Notes: generated by a model not told the origin, from the sequence alone. Positions 8,529 to 17,254 are shown, counted from the stretch's first letter. The stretch is DNA of 38,197 bases from Methylocystis suflitae (GCF_024448135.1 NZ_JAMRYX010000174.1:1-38197), one strand, 5' to 3'. Made by a program: numbers and translations.

Positions 8529-8903
8529 ATGAACGACAGACCGACTGCAAGAATTCTGCTTGCGGAAGACGACAACGACATGCGGCGCTTCCTGGTCAAG
8601 GCTTTGCAGCAGGCCGGTTTTTCCGTCACCTCATTCGACAACGGGCTTTCCGCTTATGATCAGCTGCGGGTCGAACCCTTCGAACTCCTGCTGACCGACA
8701 TCGTCATGCCCGAGATGGACGGAATCGAACTCGCCCGCCGCGCGACCGAGCTCGATCCCGACATCAGGGTCATGTTCATCACCGGCTTCGCCGCCGTGGC
8801 GCTCAACCCCGACAGTCACGCGCCGCGACAGGCGAAAATCCTCTCCAAACCCTTCCACCTGCGGGATTTGGTCACCGAGGTGCACAGAATGCTTGCGGCA
8901 TAA
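8529..8903 (+). CDS. cpdR: Response regulator CpdR, ClpXP adaptor for CtrA turnover
   Basis: This single-domain receiver of 124 residues has the acidic pair in LLAEDDNDM, the phospho-acceptor Asp in LLLTDIVMPEMDG, the Thr in VMFITGFAAVALNP and Lys in ILSKPFHLRDLV. The wording is nearly that of Caulobacter and rhizobial CpdR. Unphosphorylated CpdR primes the ClpXP protease and helps deliver substrates at the cell pole; phosphorylation through the CckA-ChpT relay blocks it. ATG 8529 is preferred over 8523 because GAGG then lies at normal spacing. The rcdA gene, encoding its partner adaptor, is 2 kb away. Confidence 0.93.
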   Translation: MNDRPTARILLAEDDNDMRRFLVKALQQAGFSVTSFDNGLSAYDQLRVEPFELLLTDIVMPEMDGIELARRATELDPDIRVMFITGFAAVALNPDSHAPRQAKILSKPFHLRDLVTEVHRMLAA

Positions 8904-8965
8904 GCGCTTTAGAATCATGGCTTTTGGGCCTGATCGCCCAAATGCAGATTCATCGTAGCGCTGCT

Positions 8966-9901
8966 CTAGGCGCAGGCTTCGCAGATCGCGGCGACATGGC
9001 GGTCGTCCGTCCCGCAACAGCCGCCCAGGATGCGTAGGCCGGGATATGTCTCGCGCAATCTGCGATATCTGCGGCCGAGATCGATCGGATCGCCCGAGTC
9101 GAGCGTTTCCGATTCGTCCAGCTCGGCGTGGCTTTTTGTCGAAGCGTTGGCCTTGACGCCCAGCAGCCGACTCATCCACGGCGCGTCCGCAGAGAGCGCC
9201 TGCTCGAAATGCGTCGGATGGGCGCAGTTGATCATGTAATAGGCAGGCGCTGCGTCCGTTTCGCGATCCACCGTCTCGACCGCCTCGCGCAAGCTCCGCC
9301 CGCCGATAAGCTTGCCGTCGGTCTCCACCGTGAACGAAATTGAGCAGGGCATGGCGAGCGCGCGGGCGGCGCGGGCGATCCCGATCGCCTCTTCGATATC
9401 GTTCAGAGTGTAGGCCGCGACCATGTCGGCGGCCGTTTTGGCGAAGGAGGCGATCTGCGGCGCGTGATAGTCTTCCGCTTCCGTGGTGCTCATGCGCCCT
9501 TCCGCGTAGCCGTCTCCGCGCGGCCCGATCACGCCGGCGACGACGATCGGCGTTTGAGCCGTCTCCCAGGCCTGCCGAAGTTCGTCGAGAAGCGCGATCG
9601 ATGCTTCATTGATGCGCTTCAACCCTGCTGCGTCATAGCCGATCTTCGCGCCCCAGTCGCGATTGGCGCGCCAGGTCGGAGTGTCCAGGATCAAGCCGCG
9701 TCCGTGGCGCCGCGCGATCGCGAGGTAGCGCTCGTAATAGGCGCGGAGCCGCGCCCGTCCCTCTTCACTGTCGAGCAGAACAAACGACGCGAAATACGGC
9801 AAGTCGACGCCCTCATGGAAGATAAGCGTCGTCTCCATGCCGCCGTCGCTGACGAAGAGCCCCGGCTTCAGCTGCGGCAGATCGGCTCGGTGTCCGGTCA
9901 T
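8966..9901 (-). CDS. Homocysteine S-methyltransferase family protein
   Basis: This 311-residue Zn-dependent methyltransferase has the opening [13 protein letters not shown], the first Zn-ligand Cys in YMINCAHP and the pair in [10 protein letters not shown] near the C-terminus. The family moves a methyl group from S-methylmethionine, betaine or related donors to homocysteine to form methionine. The donor cannot be read from sequence; the MmuM-like length without a cobalamin domain excludes MetH. A GAGGA ribosome site precedes the ATG. It appears monocistronic, divergent from rpmE. Confidence 0.88.
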   Translation of the reverse strand: MTGHRADLPQLKPGLFVSDGGMETTLIFHEGVDLPYFASFVLLDSEEGRARLRAYYERYLAIARRHGRGLILDTPTWRANRDWGAKIGYDAAGLKRINEASIALLDELRQAWETAQTPIVVAGVIGPRGDGYAEGRMSTTEAEDYHAPQIASFAKTAADMVAAYTLNDIEEAIGIARAARALAMPCSISFTVETDGKLIGGRSLREAVETVDRETDAAPAYYMINCAHPTHFEQALSADAPWMSRLLGVKANASTKSHAELDESETLDSGDPIDLGRRYRRLRETYPGLRILGGCCGTDDRHVAAICEACA

Positions 9902-10065
9902 ATTCTATATTCCTCGGTTCTGGCGCCCGGCCGTTAGGGGCCAACTTGCCCATTTGCCCGCAGTGCGTTATCAGCGCCAGCAAATTCGCTTGTTTCGATC
10001 GGCCGACCCCGCGCCGCTGCGGCGTGGGTCTTCTGTCGTTTCCATCGCAAAAAGGATGCATCGCT

Positions 10066-10296
10066 ATGAAAAAGGACATCCACCCCGGATATCATATGAT
10101 CAAGGTCGTGATGACCGATGGCACGGAATTTACGACCCGTTCCACCTGGGGCAAGGAGGGGGACACGATGCACCTCGACATCGACCCGAAGACGCACCCG
10201 GCCTGGACGGGCGGGTCGACGCAACTGCTCGACCGCGGCGGACGTTTGTCCCGCTTCAACTCCCGCTTCGGAAATCTCTCTTTCGGCAAAAAATAA
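10066..10296 (+). CDS. rpmE: 50S ribosomal protein L31
   Basis: This 76-residue protein is a standard L31 ([19 protein letters not shown], and [11 protein letters not shown] at the end), a small protein at the ribosomal subunit interface. It lacks the zinc-binding Cys pairs, so it is the C-minus form usual in alphaproteobacteria. The ATG at 10066 is chosen over the longer upstream frame because the protein then starts exactly like its relatives and AAAAGG lies just before. Confidence 0.96.
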   Translation: MKKDIHPGYHMIKVVMTDGTEFTTRSTWGKEGDTMHLDIDPKTHPAWTGGSTQLLDRGGRLSRFNSRFGNLSFGKK

Positions 10297-10324
10297 AAAG
10301 AAGGCGGCGGTCAAACCGCCGCCT
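10288..10324 (-). terminator. Rho-independent terminator of rcdA
   Basis: AGGCGGCGGT (10302-10311) pairs perfectly with ACCGCCGCCT (10315-10324) around a 3-base loop. Read on the minus strand it is followed by TTCTTTTTATTTTTT, a good T-tract, 24 bases after the rcdA stop. The T-tract lies over the last codons of the convergent rpmE gene. Confidence 0.8.
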
Positions 10325-10347
10325 CCAGTTGGTTCGCCTGAAGGATC

Positions 10348-10878
10348 TTACTGGGCGAAAGCGGCGCGCAGCCTCGCGATCTGCGCTTCGACCGGACTGG
10401 ACGTCGGCGCCGGCGCGGCGAGCGCCGGCTCGAGCGCATGGATCAGCCGGTCGAGGTGGATAATCCGGGCTTGCAGGCGCAGCGACTGCAGCGACAGCTC
10501 GCGCAGACGGTCCGGCAAGCGCTGGAAGAGTTCGGGGGCCGAGGCCAGCTCCTGTTCGCGAAGCTTGACGCGATGCCGGTTGCTCGCCGCCTGATGGCGC
10601 GTCAGCTCGCCCTGATTCACCGCGCGCTGCAGCAGCAGCCAGGACGCAATCTGCATCAACCTTGTGGTCAGCCGCATGCTTTCAGCCGCATAGGCGAGAG
10701 CTTCGGTGCGTGGCAACGCCTTCGCCTCGAGACGTCCGTCGCCGTCGAGATAGGAAGCGGCCTCCTCCACGAGGGTCATTCCTTCGCGAAACAGAGCGCA
10801 AAAGCCCTCGGATCCCGCCAGTCTCTCGATGAAAGAGACCGGCTGCTTCTCCCCTACGCTGCCTTTGACTCGAGCCAT
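10348..10878 (-). CDS. rcdA: RcdA-family protein (DUF1465), regulator of CtrA degradation
   Basis: This 176-residue, mostly helical cytoplasmic protein contains the characteristic blocks FIERLAGSEGF, CALFREGMTLVEEAASYLDG, and YAAESMRLTTRLMQIASWLL. In Caulobacter RcdA binds the CpdR-primed ClpXP protease and delivers CtrA through PopA. The disordered C-terminal tail (proline/alanine-rich from about residue 150) is also typical. ATG 10878 is preferred; a GTG 12 bases earlier is possible. TTAACC/TTAACG half-sites for CtrA lie about 90 bases upstream. Family is certain; delivery of CtrA in this organism is inferred. Confidence 0.88.
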   Translation of the reverse strand: MARVKGSVGEKQPVSFIERLAGSEGFCALFREGMTLVEEAASYLDGDGRLEAKALPRTEALAYAAESMRLTTRLMQIASWLLLQRAVNQGELTRHQAASNRHRVKLREQELASAPELFQRLPDRLRELSLQSLRLQARIIHLDRLIHALEPALAAPAPTSSPVEAQIARLRAAFAQ

Positions 10879-10968
10879 ACGAACGTTCACGCAAATTGGA
10901 CGCGGCTGCGTCTTTCGGTGGCATGAACTGTAACGCAGAGGATCGAGGGGCGCGCGCTTAGCCTTTCC

Positions 10969-10980
10969 TTAACCTTAACG
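10969..10980. promoter_or_regulatory. Tandem CtrA-type half-sites upstream of rcdA
   Basis: TTAACC and TTAACG lie back to back about 90 bases before the rcdA start. TTAACC is the CtrA half-site. The spacing is 2 bases between TTAA units, not the 7 of a full site, so this is weaker evidence than the box at 11121-11136. Confidence 0.3.
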
Positions 10981-11000
10981 GGCCGCGCCGCGCCGAACGC

Positions 11001-11107
11001 AAAAAGAGAGCCGCGACGGCGGCTCTCAAGGCTTCTTGACAGGGAGGCATCAAGGACGAGTGGAGAAGAAGCCACTCGGACGTCCCACTTAAGGGACCCA
11101 TTCAGGC
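11001..11107 (-). ncRNA. Small RNA resembling the suhB/MmgR (alpha-r8) family
   Basis: A minus-strand transcription unit of about 107 bases with no coding capacity. It begins after a promoter (see 11114-11143) and folds into GUCCC/GGGAC (11082-11086 with 11093-11097), CGAGUGG/CCACUCG (11057-11063 with 11072-11078), then an unpaired CCUCCCU (11041-11047), and ends in a strong terminator with a perfect 9-bp stem (11006-11014 with 11019-11027) and a T-run (11001-11005). The exposed CCUCCCU is complementary to ribosome binding sites. Position beside suhB on the opposite strand matches the Rfam suhB RNA family, whose rhizobial member MmgR limits polyhydroxybutyrate granules. The family name rests on position and layout, not on a covariance search. 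Confidence 0.72.
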
Positions 11108-11113
11108 TGCACG

Positions 11114-11143
11114 ATAATCCTTAATTTAAGGTTAACGCGCCAA
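11114..11143 (-). promoter_or_regulatory. Predicted sigma-70-type promoter of the small RNA
   Basis: On the minus strand TTGGCG (11138-11143) and GATTAT (11114-11119) are separated by 18 bases. A start near 11107 would give an RNA of about 107 bases down to the terminator. Confidence 0.55.
11121..11136 (+). promoter_or_regulatory. CtrA-type binding box inside the small RNA promoter
   Basis: The sequence reads TTAA, seven bases, TTAAC (11121-11136), exactly the full CtrA consensus TTAA-N7-TTAAC of alphaproteobacteria. It fills the spacer between the -35 and -10 elements of the small RNA promoter on the other strand, so CtrA bound here would be expected to block that promoter. It could also serve suhB, about 250 bases downstream. 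Confidence 0.55.
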
Positions 11144-11389
11144 ACGCGTAGCGACGGCAAAAGAGTCGTTTTCAGGAACCGCCTCTCGGGCCTGGAGCCG
11201 CTCGCCAGCATCGGCGATGAAGAGCACGCCTCAGGTCAACGCAACGTTCTGTCAAATCAACCGCAAAAGGGACTGGCTCCAGGACGAAAACTGGCGCATT
11301 TGAACAAGCCTCCGCGTGCGTCCCCCGGGCGCTCGCCGCGCTCGAAAAGCGTTGAACCTCCCACAACCCTCCCCCTAGGCTCTCCTTCA

Positions 11390-12181
11390 ATGATTCGCTC
11401 CGCCTTGATGAATGTGATGACCGCCGCCGCCCTGAAAGCGGGACGTGGCCTTAAACGCGATTTCGGGGAGGTGGAGAACCTCCAAGTATCAGTGAAGGGT
11501 CCGGGCGATTTCGTTAGCGCGGCCGACAAGCGCGCCGAGAAGACTCTGTTCGAGGAGCTGTCGAAGGCGCGCCCCGGCTATGGCTTCATTCTGGAGGAAG
11601 GCGGCGTCGTCGAAGGCGCCGACAAGAGCCACCGCTGGATCATCGACCCGCTCGACGGCACGTCGAATTTCCTCCATGGCGTTCCGGTCTTCGCCATCTC
11701 TATCGGCCTGGAGCGCGAGGACCGCCTCGTCGCCGGCCTCGTCTACAATCCCGCCACCGACGACATGTTCGTCGCTGAGCTGGGCCAGGGCGCCTATTTC
11801 AACAATCGTCGCATGCGCGTCGCGGCGCGGCGTTCGCTCGGCGAGTCCATGGTGGCCTGTGGAATTCCGCCGCTGGCGCGGGTCCGCGATCATGAATCCT
11901 TCAAGCGCGAGCTTGCAGCCGGCATGGGAAAGATCGCCAATATTCGCCGCTTGGGCGCCGCGGCGCTCGATCTGGCGATGGTCGCCTGCGGGCGTTTCGA
12001 CGGCTATTGGGAGCGCGGGATTAACTCCTGGGACGTGGCGGCGGGCATCGTGCTCGTTCGTGAAGCCGGCGGCTTTGTCAGCGATCTATCCGGCGGCGCA
12101 GACATGCTTGGCAAGGGCGAGATCTGCGCAGGCAATGAGGCGATTCACCGCCAGCTGCTCGATCTGATGAGGAAGGCATGA
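11390..12181 (+). CDS. suhB: Inositol-1-monophosphatase family protein SuhB
   Basis: This 263-residue Mg-dependent phosphatase has the IMPase motifs EEGG (about residue 69), WIIDPLDGTSNFLHG (about 83-97) and SWDVAAGIVLVREAGG (about 214-229). It hydrolyses inositol monophosphate; in E. coli SuhB also works with the rRNA antitermination complex. The start MIRSALMNVM matches relatives, although no Shine-Dalgarno precedes it and the frame stays open to 11300. Its stop overlaps the ATG of the GNAT gene (ATGA), so the two are translationally coupled. The small RNA at 11001-11107 is divergent from it. Confidence 0.92.
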   Translation: MIRSALMNVMTAAALKAGRGLKRDFGEVENLQVSVKGPGDFVSAADKRAEKTLFEELSKARPGYGFILEEGGVVEGADKSHRWIIDPLDGTSNFLHGVPVFAISIGLEREDRLVAGLVYNPATDDMFVAELGQGAYFNNRRMRVAARRSLGESMVACGIPPLARVRDHESFKRELAAGMGKIANIRRLGAAALDLAMVACGRFDGYWERGINSWDVAAGIVLVREAGGFVSDLSGGADMLGKGEICAGNEAIHRQLLDLMRKA

Positions 12182-12657
12182 ACGCCCCGCCCGCACATGC
12201 GTCGCGGAATCTGCGTTTGCGCATCGACGACGACTGGCCCTCCATTCTCGACCTTTGGGTCGCCTCCTGGCGGGCTACCTATCCCGAGATCGACTTCGAG
12301 GCGCGCCGCGACTGGCTCCAACGCCGCCTTCGAGAATTAGAAGCGATTGGCGCGGTGACGCTCTGCCTGTTTGACGCTCAGTCGACGCTTGCAGGCTTCG
12401 TCGTGATCAATCCGACGGACGGCTGGCTCGATCAGATTTGCGTCGCTCCCGATCGATTCGGCGCAGGCTTTGGAGCCTCGCTGCTGTCAGCGGCGCGAAA
12501 CGTCTCGCCAAGGCTTATTCGGCTAGACGTCAATGCGGACAACGCTCGCGCCATCCGCTTTTACGAACGTGACGGATTTTCGCGCGTCGGGCGCGGCGCG
12601 AACACATTGTCCGGGCGCGAAACCGTCGTCATGGAATGGCGACCGCTGGGCGACTAA
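12178..12657 (+). CDS. GNAT-family N-acetyltransferase
   Basis: This 159-residue acetyltransferase shows the GNAT core: the acetyl-CoA-binding stretch DQICVAPDRFGAGFGASLL (about residues 84-102) and the late NADNARAIRFYERDGF block. It would transfer an acetyl group from acetyl-CoA to an amine; the acceptor is unknown. It begins inside the suhB stop codon (ATGA overlap), so its expression is tied to suhB. Confidence 0.88.
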   Translation: MNAPPAHASRNLRLRIDDDWPSILDLWVASWRATYPEIDFEARRDWLQRRLRELEAIGAVTLCLFDAQSTLAGFVVINPTDGWLDQICVAPDRFGAGFGASLLSAARNVSPRLIRLDVNADNARAIRFYERDGFSRVGRGANTLSGRETVVMEWRPLGD

Positions 12658-12696
12658 CAATTCTCGCCTGCCGGGTTTTCATCGGGCGTCCGCTCC

Positions 12697-12702
12697 TATA
12701 AT
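12697..12702 (+). promoter_or_regulatory. Probable promoter -10 element of the cold-shock gene
   Basis: A perfect TATAAT lies 142 bases before the cold-shock protein start in an AT-richer stretch. The -35 region is weak (GGTTTT with 17-base spacing). It would produce a leader of about 135 bases, the long 5' leader usual for cold-shock mRNAs. Confidence 0.4.
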
Positions 12703-12843
12703 ATTAATCGCGCATTCGAGTTTCGGCCGAACGATCTTGCTCTCTCGTCTCAAGACGCGCGGCGCCTGACCTTCCCCAAGCTTCGATTGACTGAGAAGAA
12801 CGCAGCGATCCGCAGCGTTTCCGCGATTTTGAAAGGAAAAGCC

Positions 12844-13056
12844 ATGCCGACAGGCGCCGTAAAGTGGTTCAACGCACAAAAGGGCTTCGGCTTCATTCAG
12901 CCGGATGCCGGCGGCCAGGACGTCTTCGTTCACATCAGCGCCGTCGAGCGCGCAGGCCTCGACAGCCTCGCTGAAGGCCAGAAGGTTTCCTACGAACTCG
13001 TCGTGGACAAGCGTAGCGGCAGATCCTCCGCAGATAAGCTGCAACTTCAGGACTAA
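12844..13056 (+). CDS. Cold-shock domain protein (CspA family)
   Basis: This 70-residue single cold-shock domain binds single-stranded RNA or DNA through RNP1 (KGFGFI) and RNP2 (VFVHIS), both intact, after the usual GAVKWFNAQ start. It acts as an RNA chaperone. GAAAGGA lies 7 bases before ATG 12844, which makes this the start rather than the longer frame from 12787. Its stop codon overlaps the stop of the convergent pyruvate kinase gene. Confidence 0.95.
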   Translation: MPTGAVKWFNAQKGFGFIQPDAGGQDVFVHISAVERAGLDSLAEGQKVSYELVVDKRSGRSSADKLQLQD

Positions 13057-14495
13057 ACTTCGCCGCCTTGGCGCTGCTCGCCCAGATGTGCGATGCGGAT
13101 CATGTTTGTCGCGCCCGGCGTGCCGAAAGGCATGCCGGCGACGATGATGACCCGGTCGCCAGGGCCGCCGAACCCCTCGCTCTCCGAATATTCGCAGGCG
13201 CGCCCCACCATGTCTTCAATGTCGACGGCGTCGCGCGTCTCCAGTGCGTGCACGCCCCAGACAAGCGCCAGACGACGGGCGGTGTCGCGCTTGGGCGTCA
13301 GCGCGAGAATCGGCGACTGTGGCCGTTCGCGGGCGATACGCAGCGCCGTCGTGCCGGATGACGTCCACGCGATGATCGCCTTCGAATGAAGCGTCTGCGC
13401 CACGTCGCGGGCGGCGACGGCGATAGCGTCGGCTGAGGTCGGATTGGGCAATTCGCCGCGCTGAGCATTGATGATCGAGCGGTAGATCGCGTCCGTCTCG
13501 ACCTCTTCCGCGATCCGGCTCATGGTGGCGACCGCTTCGTGCGGATATTGCCCCGCCGCGCTTTCGGCGGAGAGCATGACGGCGTCCGCGCCTTCAAAGA
13601 CGGCGGTGGCGACGTCGGATACCTCGGCGCGCGTCGGCAAGGGCGACAGGATCATCGACTCGAGCATCTGCGTCGCGATGACGACCGGCTTGCCCAGCCG
13701 TCGCGCTGAACGGTTGATGCGTTTTTGAAGTCCTGGGACGCGCTCGAGCGGCACTTCGACGCCAAGGTCGCCGCGCGCGACCATCAGCGCGTCAGAAACC
13801 TCGATCACCTCCTCGAGCCGCGAAATCGCTTGGGGCTTCTCGATCTTCGCCATGACCATCACACGGCCTTGCGTGATCTGCTTCACTTCAAGGACGTCTT
13901 CGGGACGCTGGACGAAGGAGATCGCAACCCAGTCGACGCGCTCTTTGAGCGCGGCGTCGAGATCGGCGCGATCCTTGTTGGTCATCGAGGTGATCGGAAT
14001 TTCAGTGTCGGGCAGACTGACGCCCTTGCGGTTCGAGAGGCGCCCAGCGACGTCGACGACGGCGTGCGCCCGCTCTGGAGAGGTCTCGACCACATGCAGC
14101 CGCACGCGCCCATCGTCGATGAGGATCGAATCATTGACCTTGAGCGCCGCTAAAATCTCGGGATGCGGCAGGCGCACGCGCGTGGCGTCGCCGGGTTTGG
14201 GGTCGCTGTCGAAGACGAAGACGTCCCCCTTGCGCAGATGCACTGAGCCTTCCTCGAAGGCGCCGATGCGCAGCTTCGGGCCCTGAAGATCGACGAGTAC
14301 GGCGATCGCACGCGAGATGTCGTTCTCGATTTCGCGGATGATCCGAACATAGCTGGCGAGGCCGGCATGATCCGTGTGGCTCATGTTGATGCGGAAGACG
14401 TCGGCGCCGGCGCGCACGAGCCCCGCGATGACCGCTTTGTCCACCGTCGCCGGACCAAGCGTTGCGATAATCTTGACGCGCCGCGACCTTCTCAT
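13053..14495 (-). CDS. pyk: Pyruvate kinase
   Basis: This 480-residue enzyme converts phosphoenolpyruvate and ADP to pyruvate and ATP at the end of glycolysis. Visible motifs are KIIATLGPA at the N-terminus, the substrate stretch [12 protein letters not shown], the catalytic block [11 protein letters not shown] (active Lys) followed by [12 protein letters not shown], and a C-terminal allosteric domain. Length is normal. It starts 23 bases after the DUF1036 gene and is likely in its operon. Confidence 0.97.
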   Translation of the reverse strand: MRRSRRVKIIATLGPATVDKAVIAGLVRAGADVFRINMSHTDHAGLASYVRIIREIENDISRAIAVLVDLQGPKLRIGAFEEGSVHLRKGDVFVFDSDPKPGDATRVRLPHPEILAALKVNDSILIDDGRVRLHVVETSPERAHAVVDVAGRLSNRKGVSLPDTEIPITSMTNKDRADLDAALKERVDWVAISFVQRPEDVLEVKQITQGRVMVMAKIEKPQAISRLEEVIEVSDALMVARGDLGVEVPLERVPGLQKRINRSARRLGKPVVIATQMLESMILSPLPTRAEVSDVATAVFEGADAVMLSAESAAGQYPHEAVATMSRIAEEVETDAIYRSIINAQRGELPNPTSADAIAVAARDVAQTLHSKAIIAWTSSGTTALRIARERPQSPILALTPKRDTARRLALVWGVHALETRDAVDIEDMVGRACEYSESEGFGGPGDRVIIVAGMPFGTPGATNMIRIAHLGEQRQGGEV

Positions 14496-14518
14496 GATGA
14501 AGCCGTTCCTGAATTGAG

Positions 14519-14938
14519 TTATTGCGCGGGCGCGGCGTTGGGGTCAGTGAGCTGAACCGTCCAGCTCTTCGCGTCCCGTCCCGTGTCGATTTCGAAAAAT
14601 CCGGTTCGATCAAAACCGCGCGCGAAACAGTCCTCTCGGCCGTCGATGCGGAATTCCCGATCACGCGTGCACATGAACGCCTTACCCTTCCACTCGCCGC
14701 CGCGCTCGTCCATCGCGTAGACATAATAGTATTGGGCGGCGAGCGGACCGCGCAGAAGCGTTTCGCAAACGCTCGGCCGAAGGTTCCACCAACCCTCCGA
14801 CAACCAGTTGCGCCCGTCGGTGTAAGCGATGGCGACGCTGACGCGCGCGCTCGTGTTGTTGCACAGACGAAAATCCGCGCGGGCTGACCCGGCGGCGCAA
14901 AACGTCAGAGCGGCAACAAGAACGGCGCGTCGAATCAT
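14519..14938 (-). CDS. DUF1036 family secreted protein
   Basis: This 139-residue protein has a signal peptide ending at SARA, then DFRLCNNTS at the mature start and blocks WLSEGWWNLRP, CETLLRGPLAAQYYYVYA and GKAFMCTRDREF. These are diagnostic of DUF1036, a periplasmic family of unknown function with conserved cysteines, often next to pyk in Rhizobiales. The ATG at 14938 is chosen because it begins the signal peptide; the frame is open to 15103. Confidence 0.88.
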   Translation of the reverse strand: MIRRAVLVAALTFCAAGSARADFRLCNNTSARVSVAIAYTDGRNWLSEGWWNLRPSVCETLLRGPLAAQYYYVYAMDERGGEWKGKAFMCTRDREFRIDGREDCFARGFDRTGFFEIDTGRDAKSWTVQLTDPNAAPAQ

Positions 14939-15149
14939 ATCTTTAGCGATGCCTGGAGGGGGCTGAAGATAGCTCGCTGACGCGCGCGCAAGCGGCGCAG
15001 CGGGCGGTCCTGCAAACCATGCTTGCGGGTCTTTGTCCACCCCGCGACCTCGGAGTCTCGCCGCTACCCCCCGCCCGCCGTGCAATCCGCCGGAACAAAG
15101 CAATCGGCCTAATGTTTAGGACCCGTACGCGCTTGCGTCCTCGGGAGGC

Positions 15150-15596
15150 ATGAAAATGGAAAAGTCCGAAGTCATCACCACGTTGAACGAGCTTGCCGAA
15201 ATCAGTCGCGACGGCGAGCAAGGGTTTCTGGCCGCGGCTGAAGACGTCGAAAATCCGACGCTAAAGACTGTGTTTCGAACGGCGGCCGCGCGCTGCGCTG
15301 AAGGCGCGAGGGAACTCGAATCGAAGATCGTCAGCTTAGGCGGCGAGCCTTCGAAGAGCGGCTCCATGACCGGCGCCATGCACCGCGCCTGGACCAATCT
15401 AAAGGCCGCCCTGACAAGCCGTTCAGAACGGGCGGTGCTGGAGGAGGTCGAGCGCGGCGAAGACGCCGCCAAGGACGCCTATCAGCAGGCCATCGCGCAA
15501 CCTCTCCCTCCGGAGATCAGGTCGATGGTCCAGCGCCAGTATCAGGGCGTCAAGGAAAACCACGACCGCGTACGCAGCCTGCGCGACGCCGCGTGA
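15150..15596 (+). CDS. PA2169-type four-helix-bundle protein (DUF2383)
   Basis: This all-helical, soluble protein of 148 residues starts with VITTLNELAEISRDGEQGFLAA..., the typical opening of DUF2383/PA2169 proteins, a ferritin-like family of unknown function often induced by stress. About residues 105-148 (RSMVQRQYQGVKENHDRVRSLRD) form the last helix. ATG 15150 or 15156 may be used; AGGCATG context gives little preference. It is monocistronic, with a hairpin 15 bases after its stop. Confidence 0.85.
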   Translation: MKMEKSEVITTLNELAEISRDGEQGFLAAAEDVENPTLKTVFRTAAARCAEGARELESKIVSLGGEPSKSGSMTGAMHRAWTNLKAALTSRSERAVLEEVERGEDAAKDAYQQAIAQPLPPEIRSMVQRQYQGVKENHDRVRSLRDAA

Positions 15597-15610
15597 TGAT
15601 GCTTTCGGGA

Positions 15611-15634
15611 GGAAGTGACGCACGCGTCACTTCC
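15611..15634. terminator. Bidirectional hairpin between DUF2383 gene and hemB
   Basis: GGAAGTGACG (15611-15620) pairs perfectly with CGTCACTTCC (15625-15634) around 4 bases. The right arm covers the hemB stop codon. A short pyrimidine run TTCCTT follows on the plus strand. Confidence 0.6.
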
Positions 15635-16652
15635 TTCCTTGCAGCGCCCGCGCCGCGCTGAGCGCGAAATAGGTCAGCACCCCCGAGGCGCCGGCGCGCT
15701 TGAAGCCGAGTAGACTTTCGAGCATGGCGCGCTCGCCATCGATCCAGCCGTTTTGCGCCGCAGCGGTAATCATCGCGTATTCGCCCGACACCTGATAGGC
15801 GAATGTTGGCGCCCGGTAGACGTCGACGACGCGTCGCACGATGTCGAGATACGGCATTCCAGGCTTCACCATCACCATATCGGCGCCCTGCTCCAGGTCG
15901 AGACCCACCTCGCGCAGCGCTTCGTCGGAATTGGCCGGATCCATTTGATAGGTGCGCTTGTCCCCTCTCAGCGTCTTGCTCGTGCCGATTGCGTCGCGGA
16001 ACGGCCCGTAAAACGCCGACGCATATTTCGCGGCGTAGCTCATGATCTGAACATTCTCGAAACCCTCGGCGTCGAGCGCGTTGCGGATCGCTTCGACGCG
16101 TCCATCCATCATATCCGAGGGCGCAATGATGTCCGCGCCTGCGCGCGCTTGGGTGACGGCCTGCCGCGCCAACACGGCGACCGTGGCGTCGTTGACGATC
16201 TCGTCGCCGACGAGAAGGCCGTCATGACCATGGCTCGTGTAAGGATCGAGCGCGACATCGGTAATGAGGCCGATGTCGGGAACGGCGCTCTTGATCGCCT
16301 GGCAGGCGCGGCAGACGAGATTCTCGGGATCGAGCGCGGCGCTCGCGCGTTCATCGCGCAAGTCCGGATCGGTATAGGGGAAGAGCGCAACAGCGGGCAC
16401 GCCGAGCGCAGCCGCCTCTGCGACAGCTTCAACCGCGGCGTCGACAGAGTAACGGAACACGCCCGGCATCGAGGCTACGGGCTCGCGTCGATCCGCCCCG
16501 TCGATCAAAAAGAGGGGCCAGATGAGGTCCGAGACCTCAAGCGCGTTTTCCCTGACGAGACGGCGCGCCCATTCGCTCTTCCGATTCCGACGGGGACGCT
16601 GTAGCAGGCTCAGCCGGACCGCTGCTTCAGCGGGCTTTCGTGCATCGTTCAT
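15627..16652 (-). CDS. hemB: Delta-aminolevulinic acid dehydratase (porphobilinogen synthase)
   Basis: This 341-residue enzyme joins two 5-aminolevulinate molecules into porphobilinogen for heme and cobalamin. The active-site lysines are in APSDMMDGRV context and VMVKPGMPYLDIV, and the metal region reads DVALDPYTSHGHDG, with Asp/Ala in place of the Cys triad, so it is the Mg/K-type rather than the zinc-type enzyme. ATG 16652 (MNDARK) with GAGGAGA upstream is preferred over the longer frame. It appears monocistronic. Confidence 0.96.
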   Translation of the reverse strand: MNDARKPAEAAVRLSLLQRPRRNRKSEWARRLVRENALEVSDLIWPLFLIDGADRREPVASMPGVFRYSVDAAVEAVAEAAALGVPAVALFPYTDPDLRDERASAALDPENLVCRACQAIKSAVPDIGLITDVALDPYTSHGHDGLLVGDEIVNDATVAVLARQAVTQARAGADIIAPSDMMDGRVEAIRNALDAEGFENVQIMSYAAKYASAFYGPFRDAIGTSKTLRGDKRTYQMDPANSDEALREVGLDLEQGADMVMVKPGMPYLDIVRRVVDVYRAPTFAYQVSGEYAMITAAAQNGWIDGERAMLESLLGFKRAGASGVLTYFALSAARALQGRK

Positions 16653-16777
16653 GGCGCCTACTCTCTCCTCGCTGACATGCGCGCTTCCTTCGGTCATCAC
16701 CGTCATCCGGTTTCGAGGCGAACCGACTTCAGGCTATAGAGGATCGACGGCCATTGCGCTTGCGCGAGGAAAAACCA

Positions 16778-17254
16778 TTGAAAGTCGGCTCGCGCAACTC
16801 TTCTCTGAGCCGCTTGGCGCGCGCTTCGGCGATCGCCGCCAGCGCCCTTCTCGCTGCGAGCGCATCACTCGCACAGATCAAGCCGGCGACGCCAACGCCG
16901 CCGGTTCGAGCCCGCTCCGGCCCGGCGCAGCAAAAGCAAAGAACCCCCTCGCCTCCGCAGGAGGTTGCGCAGCCGCCGGCGCGGCAGCCCCGCGCAACGC
17001 GACCTCCGACGGTCGTATCGCCGACGCCGAGCGCGAAGCCCGTTCCGCGAACGCCGCGACCGCCGAGCGTCGACGCGCTGTCGCCGCCGCAAACGCCGCC
17101 GCCGGTCGATACAAGCCAGCCGCCGCCGACCCTCCCCCGCGCGCCGCGCGAGAAGATGCGGGCCTGCGCCGAGGAATGGGACAGGATGAAACGCGAGTCG
17201 AAAGAGGGTTTGCCGATATGGCGCGATTTCGCGACCGAATGCCTGACGCGCTAG
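16778..17254 (+). CDS. Proline-rich secreted protein with conserved C-terminal Cys motif
   Basis: This 158-residue protein has a signal peptide ending near ASLAQ, a long low-complexity stretch rich in proline, threonine and arginine (about residues 35-122), and a small C-terminal domain of about 32 residues with two cysteines (MRACAEEWDRMK and FATECL). I recall the same C-terminal piece in many Rhizobiales periplasmic proteins of unknown function. The TTG start at 16778 is chosen because GAGGA lies 7 bases before it. No function is claimed. Confidence 0.7.
   Translation: MKVGSRNSSLSRLARASAIAASALLAASASLAQIKPATPTPPVRARSGPAQQKQRTPSPPQEVAQPPARQPRATRPPTVVSPTPSAKPVPRTPRPPSVDALSPPQTPPPVDTSQPPPTLPRAPREKMRACAEEWDRMKRESKEGLPIWRDFATECLTR

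Noticed and set aside
15753-16604. Plus-strand open frame of 283 codons opposite hemB
   Set aside because: hemB catalytic motifs prove the minus strand; the other frame is a shadow.
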